Assembly: GCF_000744185.1 (NCBI RefSeq)
Contig: NZ_JQLL01000001.1
Span: 1,765,001-1,829,000 of the forward strand
DNA length: 64,000 bases
Direction: 5' to 3'
DNA from: Carnobacterium funditum DSM 5970
GTDB taxonomy: Bacteria; Bacillota; Bacilli; Lactobacillales; Carnobacteriaceae
The notes under the pieces: generated by a model
Database searches by the model: none
The model's input: the letters and a program-made list of their open reading frames with translations, nothing else
What the model was told of the DNA's origin: nothing
In this document: positions 20,656 through 29,939 of the stretch, piece after piece
Layout: each line of letters opens with the position of its first letter
How positions within the stretch are numbered: the stretch's first letter is position 1
Made by a program: the position numbers and the translations under genes

Positions 20656-20854
20656 AAGAATTTAAGGTTAAAGGTAGCACGAGCAAAAAAATGATATGTC
20701 TCAACAGCAGTTGGCAGATGCTGTTAATGTTACCCGACAAACAATTAGCGTGATTGAAAGAGGAGATTACAATCCGACAATCAATTTGTGTATAGAGATA
20801 TGTAAAGAATTTGATCTAACAGTAAACGATTTATTTTGGGAGGAATCAAAATGA
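20656..20854 (+). pseudogene. XRE-family regulator with frameshift (module 1)
   Basis: It reads LRLKVARAK, then after one extra base in an A7 run, DMSQQQLADAVNVTRQTISVIERGDYNPTINLCIEICKEFDLTVNDLFWEE. This is a small YozG/Cro-type helix-turn-helix regulator. The start codon also seems lost. Its stop overlaps the ATG of the next gene (ATGA), as in the second module at 23990. Confidence 0.8.
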
Positions 20855-21203
20855 AACAATACGATGAATACCAAAAATTAATGAGATATAAATAGGGCTA
20901 TTATTCATTTATTTCTTTGATTAGTCTATTTATATTAAATTATTTACTGGGTCTATTCTTTAATTTGCAATGGGGTGCAACCAAAGAGATAGAAATATTG
21001 GTTATAATGTTTGTAGTCGGTATATACTTTGCCAATACAAGTGTCTATCGCAAAGCTTATTTTCGTAAAAATGATGACAAAAAAACTACTCTTGGCTATT
21101 TTTGATTGTGGGATTGTTCAGCTTAACTAAGACTTATCAAACTTTTTTAATTATGCCTGAAGAAATAATAATAGATGGAAAAATGAAGAAAAAAGAAGGT
21201 TAG
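20851..21203 (+). pseudogene. Membrane partner of XRE regulator, nonsense and frameshift (module 1)
   Basis: It starts MKQYDEYQKLMRYK, then TAG, then continues in frame with two hydrophobic stretches (FISLISLFILNYLLGLFF, ILVIMFVVGIYFAN). Near 21105 it shifts frame and continues as IVGLFSLTKTYQTFLIMPEE. This type of small membrane protein usually follows an XRE regulator. Two lesions make it dead. Confidence 0.72.
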
Positions 21204-21271
21204 TATACTTAGTGGATTGATATACATGACTTTATGTATCTAAGTAACCAGAATTATTGGATTTCATCTAC

Positions 21272-21487
21272 TTAGGAATTATATCCAAGTATGAATGTCC
21301 AAAAAAATAAGTATAGTGAAACTAATGTAATTATTGTTCCTATAATTATGCTAAATAAAGCTGAAGATTGGCTTTGCTTTCGTATTTTTATTCCAGTAGC
21401 TATAAGTGTAATTCCTCCAATTAAAAAAATAACTTCAAATAGCAATATAGGCCATTTTATTTCTAGTGATCTTTGTATGAAATTCAT
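21272..21487 (-). CDS. Small two-helix membrane protein
   Basis: It is a 71-residue protein with two transmembrane helices (PILLFEVIFLIGGITLIATGI and LFSIIIGTIITLVSLYLFFWTFIL) separated by a short basic loop. I chose ATG 21487 behind GGCGGTG; the frame remains open further upstream. I do not recognise the family. It stands alone among pseudogenes. Confidence 0.45.
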   Translation of the reverse strand: MNFIQRSLEIKWPILLFEVIFLIGGITLIATGIKIRKQSQSSALFSIIIGTIITLVSLYLFFWTFILGYNS

Positions 21488-21639
21488 AAGACACCGCCTT
21501 TTTATTAATATAACTATTGTAACTAAAATGAGTTGTATTTGATACACTGACACTGAAATAGCCTTTGTTTGAAAGGAATACGGATACACGATTGGATGTC
21601 ATTTCATGTAGGATAATCAATTGAAACTACAGAAGATTC

Positions 21640-21744
21640 GACTCGTTTAGTTAGTAAGCAACTAGTTAATGAAGATGCAATTAAAGATGTCAATGAAGTG
21701 ACCGAAGAAAAGAAAAATTTCTTTAGTAGGATTTTTAAAAAATG
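21640..21744 (+). pseudogene. Charged C-terminal tail fragment of an unknown gene
   Basis: A short frame reads RLVSKQLVNEDAIKDVNEVTEEKKNFFSRIFKK then stop. It looks like the cytoplasmic tail of a membrane protein whose body is missing. It is not identified. Confidence 0.3.
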
Positions 21745-21746
21745 AT

Positions 21747-22305
21747 TACCACAGTGCAGTTCCAACTGCGTTTTACGAAGATGAAGAATGATACATAACT
21801 GATACGATTAAATACATTATTTATTTACAAAATCTAGGAGTAGATTCGGTTTTAGTTTGTGGATGTACTGGTGAACAACATAGCTTAAATGTGAATGAAA
21901 AATTAACTGTTTTGAGCACTATAGAAGAAGAATTGAAAATAAAAAAATTTTTTTGAAATAATTTTTGGTTTAGCAAGTGTCTGACAAAAAGAAGCTAGAA
22001 CGTATATAAAATAAATTTCTGATCTCATAAACGAACCGATTATTATTTATAACAATCCAAAACGAATAGAATTTAATAGGTCTATAGATTCAACAGATTA
22101 TCGTCTATTTCTGGAAATTGGTATCCTTTAGAAATAGCGAGAGCGGTTTCACTCGGTGATTAAAGGCTCTGAACAAGAATTTTATCGACAATGTGACATA
22201 AATAAAATATTTAAAAGTAGTCCAATAACTTATTTTAAAAAAGAGATTTCAATTAACAAGAATTTAGCAATGGACATAACTAGAAGCCCACTAGGCAATA
22301 AATAA
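21747..22305 (+). pseudogene. Dihydrodipicolinate synthase-like gene, decayed
   Basis: Readable pieces in several frames match the DapA/N-acetylneuraminate lyase family: YHSAVPTAFYED, YLQNLGVDSVLVCGCTGEQHSLNVNEKL (the family has GTTGE here), ISDLINEPIIIYNNP and a C-terminal RSPLGNK. The catalytic lysine region is not recognisable. Multiple stops and indels show that it is inactive. Confidence 0.72.
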
Positions 22306-22439
22306 TTAATAATTTATTCTAAGTCAACTTAAAAACTAATCTTTATTTTACGCCAGAAAATGTCCTTGTCGCTTCTCCGTAAAAATTATAGTAAACTAGA
22401 TTAAGCATACCTTTCCATTTCACAGAAAGAAGGGATCAA

Positions 22440-23444
22440 ATGACAAAGGAAAAGACACTTCTATTAAATCAGAGCACGATTAAAGATTTGGTCGATGTAA
22501 AAGATATAAATGAAATTGTGCATGAAACGTTTAAAGGTTTGGGGGACGGTTCGATTGTGAATCCTTCTAAACTTACGCTCGACTTGGGAGAAACAGGTGG
22601 CTATCCTTCCTACGATGGCTTTATGAATGCAATGCCTGCTTATATTGGTTCTCAGGATATCGCTGGGATGAAATGGGTTGGGGGATTTCTTGGAGAACGC
22701 AAAGAGGCTGGACTGCCTTACATTACAGCTATGATTCTGCTGATTAATCCGCATTTAGGAACGTTTATCGCTGCACTCGATGGCGCTTATATCACGAATA
22801 AACGAACGGGTGCCCAAACAGCGAATGCATTATTTTATTTATTAGACAAACCGCAAGTCAAGATTGGCTTATATGGTGCTGGCGAACAAGCCCGGACTAA
22901 TATTATGGCTATCGCTGATTTATTTGAAATTACTGATTTAATCGTATGGAACCACCGCTTAAAAACGGCTGTAACTTTTGCAAAAGAGATGCAAGAGTAT
23001 GTAACAAATCCTATTGAACCTACGTTGGATGCTTACAAAACGAGCCAAATGGATGTATTGATTACAGTTACACCTGCTCAAGAACCGATTATCAAAACAG
23101 AATGGGTCCAACCGGGAACAATTGTCTTTCCTCTCGGCTCCTTTCAAGAGATTGAAGATGACCTTATTTTAAAAGCAGATAAAATCATTGTCGATCATGT
23201 GCACCAAGCACTTAATCGTGGCGCCTTGAAAAAATTGACTGGACAAGGAAAGCTATCAGAAGAAAATATTTACACTACTTTAGGTCAACTGGCTCTTAAG
23301 AAAGCGACTGTGGGTGATTTGTCCCATGAAATTACTCTTTGTATTCCAATCGGTACAGGCGCGATGGATGTGGCCGTTGCTTGGATTGTTTATCAAAGAG
23401 CTCTCGAAAAAGGACTTGGTGAAGACTTTAATTTTGAAGGATAA
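22440..23444 (+). CDS. Ornithine cyclodeaminase/mu-crystallin family protein
   Basis: This 334-residue NAD(P)-dependent enzyme has the family's substrate segment (GMKWVGGF), ALDGAYITNKRTGAQTA, and the Rossmann motif IGLYGAGEQARTNIMA. The relatives include ornithine cyclodeaminase, alanine dehydrogenase and staphylopine/siderophore-type enzymes, so the substrate cannot be read from sequence. The start ATG follows AGAAGGGA. It appears richer in G and C than the decayed DNA around it and is intact. It is flanked by pseudogenes and has no operon partner. Confidence 0.88.
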   Translation: MTKEKTLLLNQSTIKDLVDVKDINEIVHETFKGLGDGSIVNPSKLTLDLGETGGYPSYDGFMNAMPAYIGSQDIAGMKWVGGFLGERKEAGLPYITAMILLINPHLGTFIAALDGAYITNKRTGAQTANALFYLLDKPQVKIGLYGAGEQARTNIMAIADLFEITDLIVWNHRLKTAVTFAKEMQEYVTNPIEPTLDAYKTSQMDVLITVTPAQEPIIKTEWVQPGTIVFPLGSFQEIEDDLILKADKIIVDHVHQALNRGALKKLTGQGKLSEENIYTTLGQLALKKATVGDLSHEITLCIPIGTGAMDVAVAWIVYQRALEKGLGEDFNFEG

Positions 23445-23539
23445 TAGCTATGACTGGTAAAATTAAAAAAATGCATTGAAAGTCAGTTACTAAATTATGT
23501 AAAAGGATCATTGTAGAAAATACGAAAAAAATATAAAAA

Positions 23540-23739
23540 GTACGAATCGAGAATCTGTAAAAGTCATTATTTTTACAATACTATCTTACATAGTACCGTT
23601 TGTTGGGATAGTATTTTCAATTTATCTCTTAAATAACTCCATTATGAAAAATTATAGTAGTTGGATTAAACCGGTAGCATTAATTTTTTTAATTATCCAG
23701 ATTCTAACTATTTTAAGTGCAGTAGTGTACTGCACTTAA
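23540..23739 (+). pseudogene. Fragment of a small membrane protein
   Basis: An open frame without a start codon reads STNRESVKVIIFTILSYIV, PFVGIVFSIYLLN and WIKPVALIFLIIQILTILSAV, which are two hydrophobic helices, and then stops. The end coincides with the large palindrome at 23704-23748, which may have created the stop. The family is unknown. Confidence 0.4.
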
Positions 23740-23748
23740 AATAGTTAG
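23704..23748. repeat. Perfect 21-bp palindrome with 3-base loop
   Basis: Bases 23704-23724 are the exact reverse complement of 23728-23748 with GTG between. Only a weak T-rich stretch follows, so it is not a classical terminator. Confidence 0.85.
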
Positions 23749-23890
23749 AGAAAAAATCTATTTTATCTAATACATGAAAACCTATAGAATCATGTATCTA
23801 GAACCTTGTTAAATCAACGTTTATTATAAATGTATTACTTTTGTTTTCAAACATGTAAGATAATATGAAATTCTTAGTCTAGAATAAAGT

Positions 23891-23940
23891 AAAACACCAA
23901 ATAAGTGTAAAGATATCTTTACACACTTATTTGGTGTTTT
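23891..23940. terminator. Bidirectional terminator
   Basis: It is a 17-bp perfect stem (23891-23907 with 23924-23940) with AAAAC and GTTTT ends. The loop contains a further small palindrome (AAAGATATCTTT). Confidence 0.85.
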
Positions 23941-23989
23941 GTCATTATATAATTAAAGGTATCTTTACTTTAATTTGGAGGTTCGATTA

Positions 23990-24199
23990 ATGAAGGGGAC
24001 TAATTATATTCGAGAAATCTGACAAGAAAAGGGAATAACTCAAATGAAAATGGCTGAGGATAGGCAAATTACGTGCCAAACGATAAACGCAATTGAAAAG
24101 AATAAGTATAATCCCAGTCTAGAGTTAGCACTAAAATGGATAGCCTATTTTGATTTGCTAATCGACGATATATTTATTTTAGAGGAGGATAATAAATGA
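23990..24199 (+). pseudogene. XRE-family regulator with one nonsense codon (module 2)
   Basis: ATG 23990 follows GGAGG. It reads MKGTNYIREI, TGA, then QEKGITQMKMAEDRQITCQT and NAIEKNKYNPSLELALKWIAYFDLLIDDIF. Apart from the single TGA at codon 11 the helix-turn-helix gene is complete. Its stop overlaps the next ATG, so the pair was translationally coupled. It is paralogous in type to the module at 20656. Confidence 0.82.
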
Positions 24200-24637
24200 A
24201 TGTAAAAGATAAACAAACAGGCAATAAAAGATTAACAAAATGGAGTCCTTACTTTAGTATTAGCTGTACACTTATTGGTGCAGTTTTGGGTTCGTTTCTT
24301 GTTTACTATTTTAAAGGTGAGTTTCCATACGAAGTACTTGCTGGCGGACTAGTAGCAACTCTCTTTTTGACAATTATTGAAGTAATAAAACAAAAGCAAA
24401 AGAAAAATAATATCCTTGAGGCCGACGAACGAGTTATAAAGAATATTTTTTGGTTTTTTCGCACATACGTCGCCTATTTTTTTAGGCAATTTAGTTATAA
24501 CTCTAGGAGTTTTTACCCTTTTAGGTAATGAATCTAGTTCAATTTTTTATTTATGGATTCTTTTCTTCTCCTATATCTGGGTTGTAGGAATAGGAGCTCT
24601 TATCATTAAAAGAAAGCAGTCGAGTTTAAAAGAATAG
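24196..24637 (+). pseudogene. Membrane partner of XRE regulator, frameshifted (module 2)
   Basis: The first 90 codons hold two hydrophobic helices (SISCTLIGAVLGSFLVYYF, VLAGGLVATLFLTIIEV). Near 24450-24480 the frame shifts and continues as LGNLVITLGVFTLLGNESS and YLWILFFSYIWVVGIGALI to a stop at 24637. The family is a small membrane protein of unknown role that travels with XRE regulators. Confidence 0.72.
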
Positions 24638-24780
24638 TTAATTTTTATTAATAAATGAAATGAAATCATGTATCGAGAATTCTTCAACAGTGCGTTTTTT
24701 ATTTTGGTCCTCTAATACGAGATGGCATGATAGACTAAACGAAAGCTTGTATCACTTTTGTAAGAGGAGAGGGCTTTTCA

Positions 24781-25332
24781 ATGAGCTGCAATGTCAAACC
24801 ATTACGTTCGCAGCAAGAAATAAATGACTTTTTATTTGGGTTAAGACGCAATAAAAATGCGAAACGAGACATCTTTCTCTTTTTAATCGGCATTAACAAC
24901 GGTTTGCATATGTCCGATATCGTCAAATTGAAGAAAAAAGACATTCTTTTAGCTAAAAATTCCCGGATCATCGAACAGAAAACGGGGAAAACCCGTATTT
25001 TGCATTTAAGCAGTCTGTAGGATCCGATTCAGGAGGACACCAAAGACCCGGAAACAAACGATTATCTTTTTTTCAAGTACAAAAGGCAGTTATTTAGCAG
25101 ACAATACCGTTTACCAGATGTATCAGAAGGTCGCTAAGCTCTTAGGAAGAGATGATAGAGGCACATACACGCTTAGAAAGATTTTTGGTTACCCTTACTA
25201 CAAAAAACCAAAGATGTGACCACGCTAACAGAAATCTTTGTTCATAGCAGCGAAACGCTTACGAAACGCTATATTGGAATCAATAAAGATGAAATTAGTG
25301 AGGCCATGTTGAATTTTAGAATTGGTTTATAA
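24781..25332 (+). pseudogene. Tyrosine recombinase (phage-type integrase), decayed
   Basis: It reads VKPLRSQQEINDFLFGLRR, FLFLIGINNGLHMSDIVKL (first catalytic region, with the usual Arg changed to His) and TGKTRILHLSSL, then a stop and frameshifts. It continues YTLRKIFGYPYYKK (expected HTLRKTFGY, so the His is lost) and VHSSETLTKRYIGI with the tyrosine. Several catalytic residues and the frame are broken. It is the remnant of an integrative element. Confidence 0.82.
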
Positions 25333-25360
25333 TTTTTTATAAAAAATGAGGGTTATTAAT

Positions 25361-26326
25361 TTATTTGCCCCCATACTTAAATCCTTTATACAGAGCAGAT
25401 ACAGACTCGCTAATCGTGACAATAATGATGACTATTGTCGTAAATAATATCATCCTCTCAAAGGATATCGGAATGGACTGTTCGAATCTCTGAACGAATT
25501 CACTATTCCAAATGTTCAGGTTGTAGATGACAGTGATAAAAAGAATAGCCGATAGGATGTTTAACAATGTGGTAAAGAAAGCTATTTTTAATGTCCATTT
25601 ACCTTTAATAATCTTGCTTAATTCTACTAAGATATTAATTGTGAATATCAGAAAGAGAAATAGTCTGATGGGAGTAATTTTCTCTATATTCAAAAGTGGA
25701 ATAAAACTAAATTCACCGTCTGATCTATAATATATCCCAATTCTCTCATACAGAAAGAAGAATAACAGAAGAAACAGTGTACTAATAACAATAGAAAAGA
25801 CAGATTCTCCCCTTGATATAAGGGCCTTTTTTTCCGGTAATTCGGGCAATTGAGAAGGGTCCCACTCCTGTTGTTCTATTCCGGACTCAATGGATATCTC
25901 GTAGTACTCTAATAAGGCAAAAATACTGGTGACCCAAACCGCTCCTTGCAAAACAGCAGAAAATAAAGAAATTAAATAATTTCCGAACACTTTCGTTAGG
26001 CTATCTAGTGAGAATATAGCGCCGATTCCCGATACTATTGACATACCGATAATAATAGATAGGGTGACAATTTTTATAACAAAAAGATAGTTGTAGAAGT
26101 ATTTTGGGCCAATGAGATGTCTTTCTTTCCCTCTGTAGAGATTTGCTAATTCTATTGGATTTCCAAGCTCTCGCAATACTGTGTTTACTTTTTGTTGTTC
26201 AGAAAGTGTGTCATCCGTTTCATTTATCTTTTCGTCAATCAATAAGTTTAATTCATTGGCAACTTTTTTTCTAGATTTCTCCGGCAACTCTCTTGTAACC
26301 GAATAAATATATCTATTAATCAACAC
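25361..26326 (-). CDS. HAAS-domain membrane protein
   Basis: It has 321 residues. The N-terminal 75 residues match the HAAS (DUF1700-like) helical signalling domain: YIYSVTRELPEKSRKKVANELNLLI and VLRELGNPIELANLYRG. Six hydrophobic segments follow (from about 80 to 310). Such proteins usually pair with a PadR regulator, which I do not find next to it. The start is TTG or GTG near 26326 behind an AGAGGG-type site. The function is unknown, probably an envelope-linked sensor. Confidence 0.75.
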   Translation of the reverse strand: MLINRYIYSVTRELPEKSRKKVANELNLLIDEKINETDDTLSEQQKVNTVLRELGNPIELANLYRGKERHLIGPKYFYNYLFVIKIVTLSIIIGMSIVSGIGAIFSLDSLTKVFGNYLISLFSAVLQGAVWVTSIFALLEYYEISIESGIEQQEWDPSQLPELPEKKALISRGESVFSIVISTLFLLLFFFLYERIGIYYRSDGEFSFIPLLNIEKITPIRLFLFLIFTINILVELSKIIKGKWTLKIAFFTTLLNILSAILFITVIYNLNIWNSEFVQRFEQSIPISFERMILFTTIVIIIVTISESVSALYKGFKYGGK

Positions 26327-26848
26327 AATTACACCCTCTTTAAGTGAGTGATCCTTTACTTGATTATACCCTCTAGGTAAAAAGAGTAGAAAAAGTTAGC
26401 ATTTAAGTTCCAAAAGTTAGACAGAAAGTGAAGAGGTTTCTCTAACTGGATAAAAGAATAACACCTCTAACATTAGGAGTGACAGAAACTCATGAGGTGC
26501 CTTTTATAATAACTAAAAGGCAAAGAAAAGCAGAGTCAACTAATTATAAAAAGGAAAAATCTGAATTTATAATACCGGTAATTCGATAAAAAAATTCAGG
26601 GAAATAAAATGTAACACTTTGAGGATTTGATAAGTGGAGAATTTAAGAAATAAGTGTCTACAATAATTAATTACCTATTTTTATTTTGTGTGCTACTATT
26701 TTCCGAAGTAACCACCAAAAAATAGAAGCCTTAAGAACCTGTAGTTTCCCAAATTATGTAATACACCCAAAAAGTTAGATTAGCTGTATTCAACAGTGGT
26801 ATGTGTATTTAAGACTCATTAATTGGGGTCATTTCATATTTTATATGT
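26327..26848. other. Gene-free stretch with IS-end-like motifs
   Basis: No gene. Three places carry pieces of the AGTTAGA-type IS150 ends (around 26410, 26768 and 26825), suggesting old element scars. A possible hairpin CACCTC/GAGGTG spans about 26462-26504. Confidence 0.4.
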
Positions 26849-27370
26849 TCAACTTTTTTTCTTCTTTTTTTCTTCTAAGTTATCCATTCTTTTCTGCATA
26901 TCAGTTTGCTGTGACAGAAGTTTGTCTAGTTTATCATGAATGTCTTCTGATAATATTTCAGATTTCAAATTAACTTTAAAATCATTTCCTGCTGTTTTGC
27001 GGTCTCGTTCAGCTTGTCTATTCTGGCTCATCAATATGACTGGAGCTTGAATAGCCGCTACACACGACAAAACCAGGTTTAATAAAATAAAGGGATAAGG
27101 ATCAAAAGATTGAGTTCCATTTAGTTTATTAAATATGATCCAACTTAAGAGAATAACAAAAAAGATAATAATAAATTTCCAACTTCCAGCAAAAAGAGTG
27201 ATGCGATCGGCTAAGCGTTGACCAAATGTCATGGAAGTAAGCTTTGTATCTAATTCTTTAGATACTTTAGTATCCTTTAAAATTTCAATAATTTCTGTTG
27301 CATCATTAGTTAATAGTTCTTCATCTAAAATGATTTGAGCCAATTCTGATCGTGTTAATTTATCGCTCAT
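26849..27370 (-). CDS. DUF1003 membrane protein
   Basis: This 173-residue protein starts at ATG 27370. It has a soluble N-terminus, the family block FGQRLADRITLFAGSWKFII, two transmembrane helices (FIIIFFVILLSWIIFN, FILLNLVLSCVAAIQAPVILM) and the conserved MSQNRQAERDR motif. The C-terminal tail is a lysine-rich coiled coil. The role of the family is unknown; it may be linked to magnesium or envelope. It is monocistronic. Confidence 0.88.
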   Translation of the reverse strand: MSDKLTRSELAQIILDEELLTNDATEIIEILKDTKVSKELDTKLTSMTFGQRLADRITLFAGSWKFIIIFFVILLSWIIFNKLNGTQSFDPYPFILLNLVLSCVAAIQAPVILMSQNRQAERDRKTAGNDFKVNLKSEILSEDIHDKLDKLLSQQTDMQKRMDNLEEKKKKKS

Positions 27371-27595
27371 TAACTGCTGCCTCCATTGGTATTTATTTTG
27401 CTTTTAGTATAGCACCAAAGTCAAAAAAAAGAGGATAAAACACCTCTATTTGACTGGATATTCAATAGTTCACTACCTTTATGAGCATATTTTTAAATGC
27501 CACTATTCGTTTGCTTTCTTTCTCTAAAATATCACTAGCGAAAGTAAAAGAAGAATCAACGTTTTAAGTTGCTAATAATTCAACATACTGTGTTT

Positions 27596-28180
27596 TTATA
27601 TTTTTTTAATATTTAATGATGGAAATCCTTCTTGCAATAAAGAATGGTTTATTATGATTCGTTCGTTTCTATCTGAAAATGGATGACTCCTCTTAAATTG
27701 TATGCGAGTATCTAAAATAGCTAGTAACTTATCTTCATTCGTTTTAGCATGTAACAGTCGATAGCTTAAATTATCTCCTAATTGAGAGCTTAACATAGTC
27801 ATTTCTAAAGGAGAAGATGGCTGAACTTCGGCACCTATAAACAGGTTCCCGTTCTTTTTAAAGTGGCCTTTCTCGTGTTTTGGGGGTGGGGGCAGTTGAA
27901 TCACCATGAATCTCTTTAATGATTTTAACAGAAAATTGATCTTAGTTTATTAAATGATTGATCAGGTGTTCAAAAGCTGTCTTAAGATGTTCAATCTCGT
28001 GAAATTCTCTTACTGTTGTGCCTGAAATTGTCAGTAAATCTCTGTTTATAATAATAGAAACGGTAGCAGGTAAAGAAATGGGTATTGCCTTCAATTTGTG
28101 TTGAATTATAGGGTAAGCGTACTAAAGCATCTTCAAATAAGCACTAATAAAAGCATTCAAATTTCGCTTCTCCTCCTTAA
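27596..28180 (-). pseudogene. Fic-domain protein, decayed
   Basis: Pieces in different frames form a Fic AMP-transferase: YNSTQIEGN (the usual STKIEGN block), REFHEIEHLKTAFEHLI, KHEKGHFKKNGNLFIGAEVQPSSP, LLAILDTRIQFKRSHPF, then the Fic motif as HPFSDRNERI. The family consensus is HPFxDGNGRxxR, so both glycines are replaced (R and E). Frameshifts separate the parts. The open frame of 103 codons at the 3' end is only the last piece. Confidence 0.82.
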
Positions 28181-28201
28181 AGGTCTATCTAACAAAAAAG
28201 A

Positions 28202-28235
28202 ATACTCTCTTGTAGATAGAAGAGAGTATATTTTT
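28202..28235 (+). terminator. Terminator hairpin
   Basis: It has a 10-bp stem ATACTCTCTT / AAGAGAGTAT (28202-28211 with 28220-28229) followed by ATTTTTT. No intact plus-strand gene precedes it. Confidence 0.6.
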
Positions 28236-28356
28236 TAATGATCCAATAAATGCTGGTACCTTTAAGGTTAGCAATTTTCTAATCAATACTGTATATTTTA
28301 TATAGTATTAATTTATTTCTGGAAAAAATGTTAATGTTAAGAAATGGGGAATAGTT

Positions 28357-28608
28357 ATGATAGAGTTTAAGTACGATACACAATTGCTGATAGAAGGGCA
28401 AGATTTATCTGAAGAGAGTATTAAAAATCATATAAATTATAATTTTGAAGGTGATTGCTTACTTGTTGTTGGAGACTCTGATTTAATAAAGTTACACTTT
28501 CACACAAATAAACCTTGGGAGATTATAGAATATTGTTCATCTTTGGGTGAAATATTTGATATCGTTATTGAAGATATGAGCAGGCAAGAAAAAGGTCTAC
28601 GTGGTTAA
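28357..28608 (+). CDS. Small DAK/FakA C-terminal-like protein
   Basis: This 83-residue protein resembles the C-terminal part of DhaK/FakA-type (YloV) proteins, seen as FKYDTQLLIEGQDLSEESI, FEGDCLLVVGDSDLIKLHFHTNKPWEIIEYC and LGEIFDIVIEDM. In Lactobacillales a stand-alone protein of this kind is often labelled dihydroxyacetone kinase-related. It has no kinase or nucleotide-binding domain of its own. The start ATG follows a GGGGAATAG sequence. The function is unknown; it may act with a full FakA/FakB system elsewhere. Confidence 0.72.
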   Translation: MIEFKYDTQLLIEGQDLSEESIKNHINYNFEGDCLLVVGDSDLIKLHFHTNKPWEIIEYCSSLGEIFDIVIEDMSRQEKGLRG

Positions 28609-28619
28609 TAAAACACCGA

Positions 28620-29545
28620 TAAAAAAAGTTAGATATTTTTATCTATCCCCCAAAAAGATGCAATAGGTAAACTTGGTTTTAGAATTATTAGTAATCTTAG
28701 AAAATTCAGTTCGTACAAAGTGTCATTTACAAGTAGGGCTTAAGGGCATAAAAAAATTAATAGATAAACACAAGAGATAAACACGGTTAAAACAACGTTT
28801 ATTCCTTGTGTTTTTTATATGTTCAAATATAAGGTTTAATTTGTACAACCGTTTAATTGAAGCAATCCATTTTTTTCAGAGTTCGGTGTGGTGCTATCGT
28901 ATTCAGCTTTTTATCAGCGTACCATTCGTTGGATATAGATTCCTTCAGTTTAGAGTTGAAGCTGAATTCTTTATGACCCCCAACGATTGTACTTCTTAAA
29001 ATGATTGAGTTATCTTCCGTAAGACAACTTGCGTGCACTAAGGAAGTAAAATCATACTGACCTCTTATTTTGTCTACAATAGGTTCGAAGTACTCGTTAG
29101 GAATTTTTTTCAGGAGGTTCAAATAAAGTTAGCCGAAATTCTTTATTTGACTCAATCTTTCCGCAACGTATAGAAATTTACCTGACGGGTTAATTATTAT
29201 AATGACTTCTAAAGATTTGCAAACAAATTTTATTAATTTTTGTGTTTGAAGAGGTTGGGCAACCTTTCATTTGCTAACTAATGTAATTATATCGTAAGTC
29301 TATTTTTAAAATTGATATAGGCGATGAGAGGGAGGTAAGTAGGTATATAAAAAATTAAAACGTCCTTAAAAAACCTTATTCATTAAGTTTTTTTAAAAAA
29401 TCTATATTTTAAAAAGCAAACACATTTTTCTGCTTCTGTTAGGCTACCCTTACTTTTATTTCCACTAAAAGTTTGCGTTAAAAAAAAGCTTAACTTTTAT
29501 TTAACTATGAAGCTTTACGGTGTTAATTTATTTTTCCCACAATAA
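28620..29545. other. Mostly gene-free, with IS scar and an unassigned broken frame
   Basis: Around 28626-28665 AAAGTTAGAT and ATCTA with CCCCCAAAAAG resemble scrambled IS150-like ends. On the minus strand 28853-29210 reads two in-frame pieces split by a stop (EVIIIINPSGKFLYVAERLS and FEPIVDKIRGQYDFTSLVHA), probably a dead gene that I cannot name. The remainder is AT-rich. Confidence 0.4.
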
Positions 29546-29546
29546 G

Positions 29547-29575
29547 TTGACAATTGTCAACATTGATGTTAGATT
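29547..29575 (+). promoter_or_regulatory. Sigma-A promoter of rpsN2
   Basis: It has TTGACA (29547-29552), 17 bases, then TAGATT (29570-29575). Transcription would start near 29582. The -35 lies inside a perfect 16-bp palindrome GTTGACAATTGTCAAC (29546-29561). Confidence 0.7.
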
Positions 29576-29591
29576 AAATAGGCTTTATGGC

Positions 29592-29612
29592 AAAACGTAA
29601 TCGTTACGTTTT
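29592..29612. promoter_or_regulatory. Zur-like operator
   Basis: It has perfect 9-bp arms AAAACGTAA and TTACGTTTT with a TCG centre, close to the Bacillus Zur box (AAATCGTAAT N ATTACGATTT). It lies between the predicted transcription start and the rpsN2 gene, so a bound repressor would block transcription when zinc is plentiful. Confidence 0.8.
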
Positions 29613-29639
29613 AGGAAATATGAAATGAGGAATTTAATT

Positions 29640-29909
29640 ATGGCAAAAAAAAGTAAAATTGAAAAACACAAACGCCAACAAGCAACTGTTGCAAAATATG
29701 CTGCTATTCGAAAAGAATTAAAAGCAGCTGGTGATTATGCCGCTTTACGAAAACTGCCTCGTGATGCTTCTCCAACCCGTTTGCATCACCGTGATGCTGT
29801 AGATGGACGGCCAAGAGGTTATATGAGTAAGTTTGGTGTGTCAAGAATTACGTTCAGAAATTTAGCTCATGCTGGACTTATTCCTGGTGTGAAAAAAGCC
29901 AGTTGGTAA
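29640..29909 (+). CDS. rpsN2: Zinc-independent ribosomal protein S14
   Basis: It is an 89-residue uS14 paralogue ([21 protein letters not shown] ending PGVKKASW). It has no CxxC pairs, so it is the C-minus form that replaces the zinc-binding S14 in small ribosomal subunits when zinc is scarce. I chose ATG 29640 after TGAGGAATTTAATT over the upstream ATG 29625. A Zur-like box lies directly upstream. It is followed by other zinc-starvation genes, including a dead CobW GTPase. Confidence 0.95.
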   Translation: MAKKSKIEKHKRQQATVAKYAAIRKELKAAGDYAALRKLPRDASPTRLHHRDAVDGRPRGYMSKFGVSRITFRNLAHAGLIPGVKKASW

Positions 29910-29939
29910 GATAGTCGTTTTTTTAGGAAGTCATTAAAT

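Noticed and set aside
26395-26640. Possible riboswitch or T-box leader
   Set aside because: No T-box, no conserved riboswitch core, and no downstream plus-strand gene.
27596-27907. A stand-alone 103-residue protein
   Set aside because: It is the last frame of a decayed Fic gene; the Fic motif has lost both glycines and upstream parts sit in other frames.
28853-29122. Possible minus-strand gene of 89 codons
   Set aside because: An in-frame stop splits it from similar upstream sequence and there is no ribosome site; noted only as a remnant.
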